Under the pieces are notes generated by a model that saw only the letters and a list, made by a program, of their open reading frames with translations, did no database searches and was not told the DNA's origin. 64,000 nt of DNA, taken from positions 1 to 64,000 of the forward strand of contig JAPDRN010000128.1 in NCBI GenBank assembly GCA_030247855.1, read 5' to 3'. Shown one piece after another: positions 16,822-25,375 of this stretch; the stretch's first letter is position 1, and each line of letters opens with the position of its first letter. The position numbers and the translations under genes were made by a program. The DNA is from Knufia peltigerae. Its lineage: Eukaryota > Ascomycota > Eurotiomycetes > Chaetothyriales > Trichomeriaceae.

Positions 16822-18179
16822 AACGGCGCTCCTTCACCTTCCGCCTGTTCCTGCGCCTGCTGCCGGTGCTGGCGCTGGCTGCCGCGCTGCCGTGGCTGCT
16901 GGCCTACTGGATGGACCATGGCTGGGTGGTGACCACGGTCTCCACGATCATCCTGCTGTCATTGATGTGGTGGACACTGCGCCGCGCCACCGCACCGGTG
17001 CGCTCGTTGATGCGGGCGCTGTCCGGGACCACCAGCAGCTACCGCGACGGTGAGTACAACTTCGGCATCTACTGGCCCGGCAATGACGAACTGGGTGACC
17101 TGGTGCAGGCGCACCGCGAACTGGGCGAAGTGCTGCGTGCGCAGCGCCAGGGCCTGGTGCAGCGCGAACTGCTGCTGGATACCATGGTGCAGAACACGCC
17201 GGTGGCGATGCTGCTGATCGCCGCCGGTGGCGATGGCATTTCCCGCGTGGTGTTCTCCAACCTGGCCGCGCGCAAGCTGCTGCACAGCGGCTGGAAGCTG
17301 GAAGGCCAGCGCATGGAAGACGTGCTCGAGCAGCTGCCGGTGGAGCTGCGCGACGCCATCGGTCGCGGCGGCGACAGCCTGTTCGCGGTGAAGTCGGAAA
17401 GCGAAGACGGCGTGGAAGGCGACGAGGATGACGAACAGGTCTATCACCTGTCGCGGCGCGCGTTCCAGCTCAACGGCCGCCCGCATGACCTGCTGTTGGT
17501 ACGCCAGCTCACTGCCGAACTGCGCCGGCAGGAAGTACAGACCTGGAAGAAGGTGATCCGGGTGATCAGCCACGAACTCAACAACTCGCTGGCGCCGATT
17601 GCATCGCTGGCGCACTCCGGTGGCGAGCTGGTCAAGCGCGAACGCTTTGACCGGCTGCCAGAGATCTTCACCACCATCGAAGACCGCGCCCGCCACCTGG
17701 AAGGCTTCATCCGCGGCTATGCGCGTTTCGCCAAGCTGCCACAGCCGCAGCTGCAGACCGTGCAGTGGGCGCCATTCCTGTCCAGCCTGTGCCAGCAGAT
17801 TCCGTTCACGATGGAGCGTGAACTCGACGAGGAGCTGAGCAGCCGGATCGACATCGCCCAGTTCGGCCAGGCCCTGCTCAACCTGCTGAAGAACGCGCAC
17901 GAGGCCTGCGCCGAAGCAGATCCGCCGAACGACGACGTACAGGTGCAGCTGACCCGGCTGCCACAGTGGTTGCGGCTGGATGTGCTGGACCGGGGCAAGG
18001 GCATGAACGAGCAGGTGCTGCAGAATGCGCTGATGCCGTTCTATTCGACCAAGCGCAATGGCACCGGCCTGGGGCTGGCACTCACCCGCGAGATCGTCGA
18101 GGCGCACGGTGGCAGGGTATCGCTGCAGAACCGCACCGACGGCGGGTTGTGTGTGTCGATCCTGTTGCCGGTGGGGTAG
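16818..18179 (+). CDS. Intramembrane-type sensor histidine kinase (NtrY-like)
   Basis: A 453-residue kinase. Two membrane helices (about 11-32 and 37-53) are separated by only about five residues, so there is virtually no periplasmic domain. Then follow a HAMP/PAS-like region (about 55-225), a phospho-acceptor H252 in VISHELNNSLAP, the N-box NLLKNAHEA, and G-boxes DRGKGM and GTGLGLALTREIVEAHGG. It is translationally coupled (ATGA overlap) to the sigma-54 activator. Kinases with this topology usually sense within the membrane or through a partner transporter, as BceS does; the nearby MacB-like permeases and the PDZ protein are the obvious partners, by inference. Confidence 0.93.
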   Translation: MKRRSFTFRLFLRLLPVLALAAALPWLLAYWMDHGWVVTTVSTIILLSLMWWTLRRATAPVRSLMRALSGTTSSYRDGEYNFGIYWPGNDELGDLVQAHRELGEVLRAQRQGLVQRELLLDTMVQNTPVAMLLIAAGGDGISRVVFSNLAARKLLHSGWKLEGQRMEDVLEQLPVELRDAIGRGGDSLFAVKSESEDGVEGDEDDEQVYHLSRRAFQLNGRPHDLLLVRQLTAELRRQEVQTWKKVIRVISHELNNSLAPIASLAHSGGELVKRERFDRLPEIFTTIEDRARHLEGFIRGYARFAKLPQPQLQTVQWAPFLSSLCQQIPFTMERELDEELSSRIDIAQFGQALLNLLKNAHEACAEADPPNDDVQVQLTRLPQWLRLDVLDRGKGMNEQVLQNALMPFYSTKRNGTGLGLALTREIVEAHGGRVSLQNRTDGGLCVSILLPVG

Positions 18180-18190
18180 GTTTGTTCTTC

Positions 18191-18649
18191 CTTCTTCTGT
18201 TGATTGCTGAAGGTTGATCACGGTTCATGGGCGTCACTTTTCTTTTCGCGCGAAAAGAAAAGTAACCAAAAGAAACGCGCCGCCAGTCCGCGAGCCGTCG
18301 TGCTGCGCACGCCGATACCCTGCGGTGCTCGGCTCGCTTCAAGGCGGACTCGAGAAGCAGAGCAAAAGCATCCACGCATGACGTGGATCTACTGGGTGCA
18401 GCTGTGGACTTTGACTTGGGTCCGCCTTGAAGCGAGCCGAGCACCGCAGGGGAATCAGGGGCGAAGAGGTGCCGATGTCTGAGCGCAGCGAGTTCGGCAC
18501 CGGCCCCTGATTCGCCGAGGAGCGCAGGGCACCGATGCGCAGCATCGGCTCGCGGCCGGCGGAACGTTTCTTTTGGTTACTTTTCTTTGCGTACAAAGAA
18601 AAGTGACACCCATTAACAATGATCAACCTTCAGCAAGCAACAGAAGAAG
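18191..18649. repeat. 460-bp fold-back element with 120-nt imperfect terminal inverted repeats
   Basis: The left end (18191 to about 18311) and right end (about 18530 to 18649) are inverted copies; shared blocks include CTTCTTCTGTTG, TGCTGAAGGTTGATCA and AAAAGTAACCAAAAGAAACG. Inside lies a perfect 32-bp inverted repeat (18318-18349 and 18420-18451) and a further one around 18453-18516 (GAATCAGGGG .. CCCCTGATTC). A GTAG hairpin is nested at the centre. Short reading frames in it appear to be artefacts. It fills the gap between the kinase gene and the GNAT gene (convergent). Confidence 0.85.
18369..18392 (-). repeat. GTAG hairpin nested in the fold-back element
   Basis: On the minus strand it starts GTAGATCCACGTCATGCGTG, giving a 7-bp ATCCACG/CGTGGAT stem behind a GTAG head, the same architecture as the other GTAG/SMAG hairpins in the window. 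It lies between the arms of the internal 32-bp inverted repeat. Confidence 0.65.
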
Positions 18650-18654
18650 CAAAA

Positions 18655-19188
18655 CTAAAGCACCCGTCGCATCGCCACCCGCAGGTGCATCGGAAATCCC
18701 AGCGCGGCTTCCTCCGCCATCACCGCTTGCAGGCCCACGCCCCACTCAGCCTCCGGCAGCACGTTGAATCCTTCGCTGGCGTAGAAAGGCGCATTCCACG
18801 GCACATCGGACAGCGTGGTCAGGACTGCGGCAGCGTAGTCACGCATCTTGGCCACGGCCAGCGCATGGCGCAGCAACGCGCGGCCGTAGCCACGCCGCGC
18901 GTGGTTGGGATCCACATCCATCTGCAGCACATGGAAATCGCCGTCGAGTGCACCGCCCAGCAGGTAGCCAGCGATGTCGCCATCGGCGCCCTCGATGACC
19001 CACAACTGACCACGCCGCAGTCCAGCCTGCAGCGTGAGCAGATCCAGACCATGACCGGCGAACACCGGGTACGCCTCGTGCCCGCGCAGCAGTTCGCCCG
19101 CACGCTGTTCGATGCGGGGCAACGCGTCGAGCTCGTCGACGCGCGGTGGCCTCGGCTCAGCTTTTCTTGATGGGGCGCTGCCAGCCAT
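18655..19188 (-). CDS. GNAT-family N-acetyltransferase
   Basis: A 177-residue acetyl-CoA-dependent acyltransferase with the GNAT core: beta4 LQMDVDPNHARRGYGRALL containing the acetyl-CoA-binding R/Q-x-x-G-x-G/A version (RRGYGRA), followed by FYASEGFNVLPE. The acceptor substrate cannot be predicted. The only credible start (19188) lies 32 bp inside the 3' end of glmU on the same strand, so translation is probably coupled to glmU; a somewhat later start cannot be excluded. The stop is immediately next to the fold-back repeat. Confidence 0.85.
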   Translation of the reverse strand: MAGSAPSRKAEPRPPRVDELDALPRIEQRAGELLRGHEAYPVFAGHGLDLLTLQAGLRRGQLWVIEGADGDIAGYLLGGALDGDFHVLQMDVDPNHARRGYGRALLRHALAVAKMRDYAAAVLTTLSDVPWNAPFYASEGFNVLPEAEWGVGLQAVMAEEAALGFPMHLRVAMRRVL

Positions 19189-20524
19189 CGATCGTTTCCT
19201 GGCGCGCGCGGGCCACGGTCAGCTTGCCGTCCGGCGCAGTGCGGGTGATGACCGAACCTGCGGCAATCGTTGCCCCTTCACCGATCTGCACCGGCGCCAC
19301 CAGCGAACTGTTGGAGCCGATGAAGGCGTTGTCGCCGATGGTGGTGGTCGACTTGTTCACGCCGTCGTAGTTGCAGGTGATGGTGCCCGCACCGATGTTG
19401 ACCTTGCTGCCGATCACCGCATCGCCCAGGTAGGTCAGGTGGTTGGCCTTGCTGCCCACCCCCAGGGTGACCTTCTTGGTTTCCACGAAGTTGCCCACGT
19501 GCACGCCATCGGCCAGCACGGTACCGGGGCGCAGGCGCGCGAACGGGCCGATCTGGGCCGCGCCCTCGCTGACGACGCCTTCGACATCGCAGTGCGCGCG
19601 TACTTCGGTGCCCGCGCCGAGGGTGACGTCCTTCAGCCGGGTGAACGGGCCGATGGTCACGCCATCGCCAAGCACCACCTTGCCTTCCAGGATCACATCG
19701 ACATCGATCATCACGTCGCTGCCGACGATCACTTCACCGCGGATATCCACCCGCGCCGGATCGCGCACGCGGGCGCCCTGGATGCACAGCGCGCGCACCG
19801 CGCGCCGTTGCCAGGCCCGTTCCAGCTGCGAGAGCTGCCACGGATCGTTCGCGCCTTCGGCGTCCTGCGCATCGGCCACCAAGGCCATCTCCGCCGGAGT
19901 GAACTCACGGGCGGCGAAGGCGAACACATCAGTCAGGTAGTACTCGCCCTGCGCGTTGCTGTTGGACAGCTGCGACAGCCAACGGCGCAGCGCGGTCGAC
20001 TCGGCAGTGATGATGCCGGTGTTGATGATGCGCACCCGGCGCTGTTCGTCATCGGCGTCCTTCTGCTCGACGATCGCCCCCACCTTGCCTTCCGCATCGC
20101 GCAGCACGCGACCATAGCCGGTGGGATCCTCGACATCGGCAACCAGCACGGCCAGCCGGCCCGGCTGGGCCAGCAGGTCGCGCAGGGTCTGCGCACGGAT
20201 CAACGGCACATCGCCGTACAACACCAGCACCTGTGCGGCGTCGGGCACCTCCGGCATGGCCTGGGCAACGGCGTGGCCGGTACCCAGCTGCTGCGCCTGC
20301 TCGGCCCACAACAGGTCCGGCTGGTCAGCGAAATAGCTGCGCACCTGGTCCCCGCCGTGGCCGTACACCACGTGGATGACAGCTGGCTGCAGTTCGCGCG
20401 CCGTGGCGATCACATGCGCCAGCATCGGCTGCCCGGCAATCGGCTGCAGCACCTTGGGCAGCACCGATTTCATGCGCTTGCCGGCGCCAGCGGCGAGGAT
20501 GATCACGTGCAGGGGTTGGGTCAT
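19157..20524 (-). CDS. glmU: Bifunctional GlmU (N-acetylglucosamine-1-P uridyltransferase / glucosamine-1-P acetyltransferase)
   Basis: A 455-residue enzyme for the last two steps to UDP-GlcNAc. The N-terminal uridyltransferase domain opens with LAAGAGKRMKSVLPKVLQPI and has YGDVPLI. The C-terminal half is a left-handed beta helix of hexapeptide repeats (about 250-430), including NFVETKKVTLG, KANHLTYLGDA and NYDGVNKSTTTIGDN, with acetyl-CoA and active-site residues in the expected blocks. The ATG at 20524 gives MTQPLHVIILAAG and the normal 456-residue family length; upstream in-frame sequence is not conserved-looking. It overlaps the GNAT gene by 32 bp. Confidence 0.97.
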   Translation of the reverse strand: MTQPLHVIILAAGAGKRMKSVLPKVLQPIAGQPMLAHVIATARELQPAVIHVVYGHGGDQVRSYFADQPDLLWAEQAQQLGTGHAVAQAMPEVPDAAQVLVLYGDVPLIRAQTLRDLLAQPGRLAVLVADVEDPTGYGRVLRDAEGKVGAIVEQKDADDEQRRVRIINTGIITAESTALRRWLSQLSNSNAQGEYYLTDVFAFAAREFTPAEMALVADAQDAEGANDPWQLSQLERAWQRRAVRALCIQGARVRDPARVDIRGEVIVGSDVMIDVDVILEGKVVLGDGVTIGPFTRLKDVTLGAGTEVRAHCDVEGVVSEGAAQIGPFARLRPGTVLADGVHVGNFVETKKVTLGVGSKANHLTYLGDAVIGSKVNIGAGTITCNYDGVNKSTTTIGDNAFIGSNSSLVAPVQIGEGATIAAGSVITRTAPDGKLTVARARQETIDGWQRPIKKS

Positions 20525-20686
20525 GGAGAGGGGCCACGCAGCGGCGGCAATCTGAGGACTGGCTGATAGGATAGCCGAGCTCTTTACCCGCCTGACGTGA
20601 ACCGTGCGCTCCCTGAAGGAACGATTCCTCGATCTACTGCCCTGGATGGGCCCGCTGCTGCTCGACGGCATCGGGAAGCCACGGCA

Positions 20687-21070
20687 ATGACCCTCGTCCG
20701 CCAGGGCAGCTCATACATCGTCATCGGCCTGGTGCAGCTGCTGCTGGACTGGCTGGTGTTCGTGGGCAGCACCGCACTCGGGCTGCCCGTTGCCCCTGCC
20801 AACATCCTCGGCCGTCTGGCCGGCATGCTGCTCGGCTTCTGGCTCAACGGCCGCTATACCTTTGCTGCCGCCGGCCAACAGCGTCTGGGCTGGAAGCGCT
20901 TCGCACGCTTCCTCCTGCTTTGGACGCTGCTCACAGCGGCCAGCACGCTGCTGGTGACGGCAGCCGACCATGCGTTGGGGCTGCAGTACGCATGGCTCGC
21001 CAAGCCGCTGGTGGAAGGCGGCCTGGCGCTGGTGTCGTTCATTCTGCTGCGGCACGTGGTGTACCGCTGA
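20687..21070 (+). CDS. GtrA-family membrane protein
   Basis: A 127-residue protein with four predicted membrane helices (YIVIGLVQLLLDWLVFVG; ANILGRLAGMLLGFWLNG; ARFLLLWTLLTAASTLLV; LVEGGLALVSFILLRHVVY). The NGRYTF box after helix 2 is typical of GtrA/DPMS3-type proteins, which help flip or supply polyprenyl-linked sugars. The start at 20687 places helix 1 right after a short basic N-terminus. It is convergent with the YfhO-like gene (6-bp gap between stops); both may act in envelope glycosylation, by inference. It is divergent from glmU. Confidence 0.88.
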   Translation: MTLVRQGSSYIVIGLVQLLLDWLVFVGSTALGLPVAPANILGRLAGMLLGFWLNGRYTFAAAGQQRLGWKRFARFLLLWTLLTAASTLLVTAADHALGLQYAWLAKPLVEGGLALVSFILLRHVVYR

Positions 21071-21076
21071 GCGGAT

Positions 21077-23296
21077 TCATTGACGGCCAGCGTCGCCGGC
21101 CAGACGCTTGCTCAATCCCTCCCGCCACAACTGCAGCGGGCTGTAGCGCAACTGCACCCGATGGCGGCCTGCCGGCACGCACAGCGCATGGAACAGGCCA
21201 TTGCCACGCAGCACTGGCAGTACGGTGCCATCTTCCAGGCGGGCCTGCCAGCCACGGGCGGTCACCTCGTTGACCACGACCCACGCGGCGCGGTCGGCGT
21301 CCACCATGAGCTCGATCCGGCCAGGCTGATAGTGCTGCACCCGGATGTCGGCCTCACCGGCATCCTGCTCCGGGCATGCGGCGCTGGCCATGGTTGGCAA
21401 CCAGAGCTGCCGGCTGAAATCGGTCTGGTTGAATTCAACCGCCGGAGGCAGACGCGCATCATGGCGTCGAACGTTTCGAGGATTGAGCACGCGCGGCAGC
21501 ACGCTGTCGCGTCGTGCGAGCTCCACCTGGTCACCCTGCCCGCCGGAACCCGGGAACGGATCCTGAGCCAACAGCCAGCGCACACCCAGCAGATCGTACA
21601 AAGGTGCTGTCGTGTCCGGGGCCCAGGCCGTCGGCAGCTTCTGCTGGAACGTGTCCACCGGCTCACCCGGCATGCCGGTCATCTGCAGGTAGTCGCTGGC
21701 CAGCAGCGGGTTGTAACCGTTTGCCAATGCGATCGCATGGACCGCAGCCCCGTTGGTGAGTCCACCGATACCGAAGACCACGGCGCGCTCGGGCAATCCG
21801 GGTTGCCGCTCGGCCGCGAGCAGCGCGTAAGCGCGCTGCGCAGGTCCAGCACGGTCCGCAGTCAGTACCGACTTGGTGCCGCTGCCAGCGTTGAAGCTGG
21901 TTCCCACGTTGAACATCAGCAGGTCGAACAGCACCAACGCGAACAGCCAGGGCACAGGTGCCCGGTGGCGGCGCAGCAGCAGCACCGCCACACTCCCCAG
22001 CGCCGCGCTGATGCCGAGCCAGGCAAAGGCCAGCAGATGACCGCGTTCGATCGCCATCCATGAACTGGAGGCAGCAAGCAACACGACGGCAGCCACTGAC
22101 GTCCACGGCAACCGCAACGGGCCTCGCTGCAATGCAACCTGCAAGGCGTTGGCACCCAGCCAAGCTGCTGCGGGAAGGGTGAGGAACAACGCATCTGCAG
22201 GCCGCCGGAACAGATCCAGACCAGGCAGCCAGGTGAACAACCACGCGAACAGTGGCGTCGCCCCACCCAGCGCGATCAGGACTGTCAGGATCACCACTCC
22301 CAGCGCGATGCGGGTCGCAGCGGGTTTGCGCCGCAGCACTTCACCGCCCCATCCCAGCCAGAGCGCCAGCGGCACCGCGCCCAGATAGAGGTAATCGGCG
22401 CTGATGTCACCAAAGGCCCAGCTGTCACCGCGCCCCTGCGAGAACACGTTGCCGGACAGAAGCGTGGCCAGGGTCTGCCAGTGGATGGCCCCCGGCAATG
22501 CAGCCTCCAATGACAGACCATCGCGATTGGTCTCGCCCAGCCACGCCAGCGTGGACAACCACTGCGGCGCACTGATCGCGCCCGCGAGCAAGGCGACAAG
22601 GCCGAACCGCAGCAGCATTCGCAGGTGCTGGCCCTTCGCCAGCACAACCGCACCCACGGCATGGATCGAGCAGGCGAGGATGATGAAATAGGTGACCTGG
22701 GTCAGCTGCAGCGCACACAGACCGCCGGCGACGCCCGCCAGTGCGACGTCACGCGCCCGTCCATGGCGGCGGACCTGCTCCATGCCCAGCCAGAGCCAAG
22801 GCAGCAGGCTGTAACTGACGACCATCGGTGTGTGCTGGAGGCGCGATGCGGCCACCCCTCCGAACATCAACACCAGGGCGAACAGCAGCTGCGCCGGTGG
22901 CGGCATCCCCTGCGCGCGCCCCAGCCGCAATGCACCAAAGCCACCTGCCAGCACATGCAGCAGCACGACCACGGTGAACAGGTGCAACGACGTCGGTGCC
23001 AGCAGCATCGGCAGCAGCATGCTCGGCTGCAACGTCATCATCTGCGGATCCGCCAGCTGCGGATAGCCGCCGTACAGATACGGATTCCACCACGGCGCCT
23101 GCAGATGACGCAGTTGTTCAGCGCTGAAACTGACCGCGGGGAAGAACTGCTGCACGGCATCGAACGGAATGGTCTTGATGCCCATCAGCCACGGCAGGCA
23201 GAGCACGATCCAGGCAGTCAGGAACATGCCTTCCGGTGTGCGCCAGCGGCGTTGCCAGCTGCCCATGCCCTGCGACGCTGTCGATGACTGCTGCAT
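21077..23296 (-). CDS. YfhO-like multi-spanning membrane protein
   Basis: A 739-residue protein with about 12 hydrophobic segments in its first two-thirds, and a soluble C-terminal region of about 200 residues probably on the periplasmic side. The N-terminal PWWNPYLYGGYPQLADPQMM is a YfhO hallmark; these proteins are GT-C-like and are linked to glycosylation of wall or lipid polymers. The ATG at 23296 was chosen because a strong GGAGG ribosome site sits just before it (minus strand). It follows atpC by about 100 bp but an intrinsic terminator separates them. Function is inferred from family only. Confidence 0.82.
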   Translation of the reverse strand: MQQSSTASQGMGSWQRRWRTPEGMFLTAWIVLCLPWLMGIKTIPFDAVQQFFPAVSFSAEQLRHLQAPWWNPYLYGGYPQLADPQMMTLQPSMLLPMLLAPTSLHLFTVVVLLHVLAGGFGALRLGRAQGMPPPAQLLFALVLMFGGVAASRLQHTPMVVSYSLLPWLWLGMEQVRRHGRARDVALAGVAGGLCALQLTQVTYFIILACSIHAVGAVVLAKGQHLRMLLRFGLVALLAGAISAPQWLSTLAWLGETNRDGLSLEAALPGAIHWQTLATLLSGNVFSQGRGDSWAFGDISADYLYLGAVPLALWLGWGGEVLRRKPAATRIALGVVILTVLIALGGATPLFAWLFTWLPGLDLFRRPADALFLTLPAAAWLGANALQVALQRGPLRLPWTSVAAVVLLAASSSWMAIERGHLLAFAWLGISAALGSVAVLLLRRHRAPVPWLFALVLFDLLMFNVGTSFNAGSGTKSVLTADRAGPAQRAYALLAAERQPGLPERAVVFGIGGLTNGAAVHAIALANGYNPLLASDYLQMTGMPGEPVDTFQQKLPTAWAPDTTAPLYDLLGVRWLLAQDPFPGSGGQGDQVELARRDSVLPRVLNPRNVRRHDARLPPAVEFNQTDFSRQLWLPTMASAACPEQDAGEADIRVQHYQPGRIELMVDADRAAWVVVNEVTARGWQARLEDGTVLPVLRGNGLFHALCVPAGRHRVQLRYSPLQLWREGLSKRLAGDAGRQ

Positions 23297-23310
23297 TCCC
23301 TGCCTCCGTG

Positions 23311-23346
23311 GAAAACAAACAAAAACGCCGGCATGGCAGCCGGCGT
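23311..23346 (-). terminator. Intrinsic terminator of the ATP synthase operon
   Basis: On the minus strand, a perfect 8-bp stem ACGCCGGC/GCCGGCGT with a 6-nt loop is followed by TTTTTGTTTGTTTTC. It lies 50 bp after the atpC stop and just upstream of the ribosome site of the YfhO-like gene, so that gene needs its own promoter or read-through. Confidence 0.85.
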
Positions 23347-23395
23347 TCCTGCACTCACCCATGCCTTGCAGGCAGAGGTGTCACCTCGACACGGT

Positions 23396-23818
23396 TCAGT
23401 GCTTGAGGGTCTTGCGCAGGCGCTCCAGCGCCTGCAGCTGGACAACGGCTTCGGCCAGCTTCTGCTGGGCTTCGGCCACTTCCATCGCTTCGCCGCGGTT
23501 GGCCAGGATGCGCTCGGCTTCTTCCTTGGCCTTGCGAACCGAGGCTTCGTCGATGTCCTGTGCGCGGATCGCGGTGTCGGCCAGCACGGTCACCACCTGC
23601 GGCTGCACTTCCAGGATGCCGCCGGAAATGGCGAAATCCAGCTGCTCGCCGCTCGGCGTGGTCACTACCACCTTGCCCGGCTTCAGGCGGGTGATCAGCG
23701 GTGCGTGCTTGGGCGCGATGCCCAGTTCGCCCAGCTCACCGGTGGCCACGACCAGGGTCGCTTCGCCACGGAAGATTTCCTGCTCGGCGCTGACGATGTC
23801 GCAACGGATGGTGCTCAT
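23396..23818 (-). CDS. atpC: ATP synthase F1 subunit epsilon
   Basis: A 140-residue central-stalk subunit that regulates ATP hydrolysis. It has the N-terminal beta-sandwich (MSTIRCDIVSAEQEIFRGEA; GELGIAPKHAPLITRLKPG) and the C-terminal helical hairpin (about 88-138). The ATG at 23818 is preferred because upstream in-frame sequence is the proline-rich intergenic spacer. Last gene of the atp operon, 112 bp after atpD and followed by a strong terminator. Confidence 0.97.
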   Translation of the reverse strand: MSTIRCDIVSAEQEIFRGEATLVVATGELGELGIAPKHAPLITRLKPGKVVVTTPSGEQLDFAISGGILEVQPQVVTVLADTAIRAQDIDEASVRKAKEEAERILANRGEAMEVAEAQQKLAEAVVQLQALERLRKTLKH

Positions 23819-23930
23819 GTAACTCTCTTCGCTAGGGGGCGGGTCGAACCCACCGCAGGGATTCCGCAGCGGTGGGCGCAGGCCCACCCCGTGTCACGGT
23901 CGGGACGGGCGTGTGCCCGTCCCTGCCGCA

Positions 23931-24830
23931 TCAGGCCTTCTCGGCCATCTTCTTGGCCTTCTCGACCGCTTCTTCGATGCTGCCGACCATGTAGAACGCC
24001 TGCTCCGGCAGGTGGTCGTACTCGCCATCGACGATGGCCTTGAAGCCACGGATGGTGTCCTTCAGCGACACGTACTTGCCCGGCGAGCCGGTGAACACTT
24101 CGGCCACGTGGAACGGCTGGCTGAAGAAGCGCTCGATCTTGCGGGCGCGCGACACGGCCTGCTTGTCTTCTTCGGACAGTTCATCCATGCCCAGGATGGC
24201 GATGATGTCCTTCAGTTCCTTGTACTTCTGCAGGGTCTGCTGGACGCGCTGGGCGGTGTCGTAGTGCTCGTGGCCGATGACCAGCGGGTCCATCTGGCGG
24301 CTGGTGGAATCCAACGGATCGACCGCCGGGTAGATACCCAGCGAAGCGATCGAACGCGACAGGGTCACGGTCGAGTCCAAGTGGGCAAAGGTGGTCGCCG
24401 GCGACGGATCGGTCAAGTCATCGGCCGGCACGTAGACGGCCTGGATCGAGGTGATCGAACCATTCTTGGTCGAGGTGATGCGCTCCTGCAGGACGCCCAT
24501 TTCCTCGGCCAGGGTCGGCTGGTAACCCACTGCCGACGGCATACGACCCAGCAGTGCCGACACTTCGGTACCGGCCAGGGTGTAGCGGTAGATGTTGTCG
24601 ACGAACAGCAGCACGTCCTTGCCCTTGCCGTTCTCGTCCTTCTCGTCGCGGAAGTACTCGGCCATGGTCAGGCCGGTCAGGGCGACGCGCAGACGGTTGC
24701 CCGGCGGCTCGTTCATCTGGCCGTACACCATCGCGACCTTGTCCAGGACGTTGGAGTCCTTCATCTCGTGGTAGAAGTCGTTGCCCTCACGGGTACGCTC
24801 ACCCACGCCGGCGAACACGGACAGACCGCT

Positions 24831-24863
<33 letters not shown>

Positions 24864-24868
24864 CATGT

Positions 24869-24902
<34 letters not shown>

Positions 24903-25337
24903 GCCGACCTTGCCGCCCTTGGCGAACGGGCACATCAGGTCGATGACCTTGATGCCGGTTTCCAGCAGCTCGGTGGCCGGGGACTGGTCTTCGTACGACG
25001 GAGCAGCACGGTGGATTTCCCAGGTGTCGCTGGCGGCGACCGGACCGGCTTCGTCGATCGGACGGCCGAGCACGTCCATGATGCGGCCCAGGGTGCCAGC
25101 GCCGACCGGCACGGAAATGCCGCGCTCGGTGTTGGTGGCCACCAGGTTGCGCTTCAGGCCATCGGTGGAGCCCAGCGCGATGCAGCGGACCACGCCGTCA
25201 CCGAGCTGCTGCTGCACTTCCAGGGTGATTTCGGTGTTGTCCACCTTCAGCGCGTGGTACACCTTCGGCACCGACTCGCGGGGGAATTCGACGTCGACGA
25301 CGGCGCCGATGATCTGAACGATCTTGCCCTGACTCAT
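23931..25337 (-). CDS. atpD: ATP synthase F1 subunit beta
   Basis: A 468-residue catalytic subunit. P-loop GGAGVGKT, catalytic glutamate region GVGERTREGNDFY, DELSEEDKQAV near the DELSEED motif, and the family signature PAVDPLDSTSR are all present. Forms the alpha3beta3 head with AtpA and makes ATP from ADP and phosphate on proton flow. It lies 38 bp downstream of atpG in the operon. Length and ends are normal for gammaproteobacteria. Confidence 0.98.
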
Positions 25338-25375
25338 TGCTGCATCCTCTAAATGTGTGCTTTTAACGAACGCGG

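Noticed and set aside
18204..18767. Short reading frames inside and beside the fold-back repeat
   Set aside because: They read through inverted repeats and change wherever the repeat changes; no ribosome site or conserved composition.
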